Positions 13,050 through 14,348 of a stretch of DNA of 14,348 bases are shown here, piece after piece. How positions within the stretch are numbered: the stretch's first letter is position 1; each line of letters opens with the position of its first letter. Origin of the DNA: Paraburkholderia acidipaludis NBRC 101816 (lineage in GTDB: Bacteria > Pseudomonadota > Gammaproteobacteria > Burkholderiales > Burkholderiaceae); the NCBI RefSeq assembly GCF_000684975.1, contig NZ_BAXZ01000044.1:1-14348 (forward strand). Direction: 5' to 3'. Position numbers and translations under genes: made by a program. Below the pieces are notes generated by a model. It saw nothing but the letters and a program-made list of their open reading frames with translations. It searched no databases and was not told the DNA's origin.

Positions 13050-14089
13050 TAGCGAGCCGCTTGCGTAACAAGCATCGGCGGCGGCGCACTCGGTCCACCG
13101 TAGTAGCTCGATCCCAGCTTGGCCTTCGCATGGTCGGCATTCACGCCGAACTGCGTGAGGCTCCAGCGTCGTCCTGTCGTGACATCCCCCACGTAGAGCT
13201 GATACCCGCCTGCGGTCGTCGACGAAAAGAAGAGGTAGTTCGTCCCGCTGACCGGAGCCGGGTCGGAGTTGTTGCTGATGCAGTCGTTGATCGGCAACTG
13301 GCTCGGCGTCGATTCCGGGTCGGCGCTCTTCTCGTAGATCTGGTCGAGCTCGCTGCCGTTCTTCCAGCGCGCGTAGAACACGGTGCCGTCTGCGCGCACG
13401 ATCGGATAGTAAGTCTCGAGGCCGGCGGGACGATCGAATGCGGCCGTGGCGCCGGTCGCGATCGTGTGTTTCACGAGCCCCATGTTCGCGCCCGTGCCGG
13501 TGGCGTAATAGACGGCGCTTGCGTCGGGCGCGAGGAAGGGCATGGAATACTCGCCGCCGGACGGCGCGTTCGAGAGGCTCACGACCGAGGTGAAGATCGG
13601 GCCAGCGCTCGTATATGAGAGCGTGGCCAGCTTGACGTTTCCATTCTGCTTGAACACGACGCTCTTGCCGTCCGTGCTGAATTTCGGATCTTCGTTGCGG
13701 GTGGCGCCCGTGCTGTTCGTCATGTTGAACGGCGCCTTGTTGCTGCCGAGCGGATACATGAACACGTTCCACGCGCCGTTGCTGACGCCCATGAAGACAA
13801 GCCACTTGCCGTCGGGGCTGAACACTGCGTTCATGGGATCGGTAATGCCCCAGGAGGGCTTGCTCAACTGGGTCAGCGTGTGCGTCGAAAAATCATAGAG
13901 GAAAATCTGGCTCGTGCCGTCGCCGTAGTTGACGTAGCTGTGATAGACGAGCTTGCCGGTGAGCGCGGCGGGAAACGACGCGTTGGACTGATTGGGAGGA
14001 TCGCTGATGCAGCCTGCCATGGCGGCTGGGCCGGGCAGATTGAGGACGATACCGACCACAAGGCCCATTATCAGGGTCCTGGAATTCAC
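13049..14089 (-). CDS. Exported beta-propeller (PD40/TolB-like) protein of unknown function
   Basis: The 346-residue product has an N-terminal signal (MNSRTLIMGLVVGIVLNLPGP) ending AAMA|GC; cleavage after A25 is likely, and MAGC27 could also be read as a weak lipobox. The remainder carries repeated WD40-like propeller strands: AVFSPDGKWLVFMG (about 88-101), PKFSTDGKSVVFKQNG, PFLAPDASAVYYATG and PIVRADGTVFYARW, then a final blade YLFFSSTTAGGYQLYVGD. Such PD40 proteins sit in the periplasm or outside and bind proteins or glycans; no catalytic site is visible. The GTG start at 14089 keeps the signal's arginine and has AGGA 10 nt upstream; ATG at 14068 also has AGGA 8 nt upstream but leaves no positive charge. 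No Tol-Pal genes are nearby, so this is not TolB itself. Confidence 0.78.
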   Translation of the reverse strand: MNSRTLIMGLVVGIVLNLPGPAAMAGCISDPPNQSNASFPAALTGKLVYHSYVNYGDGTSQIFLYDFSTHTLTQLSKPSWGITDPMNAVFSPDGKWLVFMGVSNGAWNVFMYPLGSNKAPFNMTNSTGATRNEDPKFSTDGKSVVFKQNGNVKLATLSYTSAGPIFTSVVSLSNAPSGGEYSMPFLAPDASAVYYATGTGANMGLVKHTIATGATAAFDRPAGLETYYPIVRADGTVFYARWKNGSELDQIYEKSADPESTPSQLPINDCISNNSDPAPVSGTNYLFFSSTTAGGYQLYVGDVTTGRRWSLTQFGVNADHAKAKLGSSYYGGPSAPPPMLVTQAAR

Positions 14090-14348
14090 GATTTAGTAAT
14101 CCTGAATAGATCGAAAGGTGGGCTGGCTGGAGGCCGTTCCCGAATATCGTTCGGAAACTACGCAGGGTGCTCCTTCGACGACGAATGGATTCGCCGGTGA
14201 TCGGAATGACAGCCTGCGTCAAGAGGAGGGGCCGGATCTCGCGGAAATTTTGCGGATCTGCATTGATTACCTAGTCTAATGATCTGTGTGCACGCCAATC
14301 GGGTGATTAGAGGTGGATCTGGATGGCTTCTTGTTGTTTTGGGGTTTT
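14090..14348. other. Right-edge region without a visible gene
   Basis: These 259 nt lie upstream of the leftward beta-propeller gene and should hold its promoter. A TTGACG on the minus strand (near 14216-14221) is a possible -35, but no matching -10 is seen at 16-18 nt. No open frame here has a ribosome binding site or recognisable content. The composition becomes AT- and G/T-richer toward the edge. Confidence 0.4.

Noticed and set aside
13893..14222. Minus-strand frame upstream of and overlapping the beta-propeller gene
   Set aside because: Most of it is out of frame within the propeller gene and the product is arginine/serine-rich without features.

Overview
The window looks like chromosome of a Burkholderiaceae bacterium (Burkholderia, Paraburkholderia or Caballeronia). 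The DNA is GC-rich with long shadow frames on both strands, and its 2,2-dialkylglycine decarboxylase keeps the active-site positions of the classical Burkholderia cepacia enzyme. I see no tRNA, rRNA, insertion sequence, CRISPR array or prophage structural gene.

Region 1 (54-6480) is a four-carbon sugar-acid (tetronate) catabolic locus. A leftward MFS transporter gene is divided by a 322-nt divergent regulatory region from five rightward genes: ltnD, otnK, otnC, otnI and denD. LtnD (acting on L-threonate) and DenD (acting on D-erythronate) both produce 2-oxo-tetronate. OtnI isomerises it to 3-oxo-tetronate, the DUF1537 kinase OtnK phosphorylates that, and the class II aldolase-fold OtnC decarboxylates the product to dihydroxyacetone phosphate. 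The divergent region holds two inverted repeats 20 bp apart, which are likely operators, but no regulator of this locus lies in the window. OtnC appears to lack two active-site residues found in the E. coli YgbL-type enzyme.

Region 2 (6481-9785) has a Tat-exported SsuA-like sulfonate-binding protein with no permease or ATPase beside it. It has its own promoter candidate with a 15-bp palindrome over the -10. A dCache methyl-accepting chemotaxis receptor follows on the same strand.

Region 3 (9786-12065) is the divergent dgdR/dgdA pair: a LysR-family regulator and the PLP enzyme 2,2-dialkylglycine decarboxylase, which degrades 2-aminoisobutyrate-type amino acids.

Region 4 (12099-14089) is on the minus strand. 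It contains a small superinfection-immunity-family membrane protein, whose gene overlaps that of a small lipoprotein of unknown function, and further right an exported beta-propeller (PD40/TolB-like) protein. The last ~260 nt show no gene.

The best leads are the divergent active site of OtnC, the paired operators without a visible regulator, the orphan binding protein beside a chemoreceptor, and the overlapping membrane protein/lipoprotein pair. All named pathways are known ones; I cannot show a wholly new system here.
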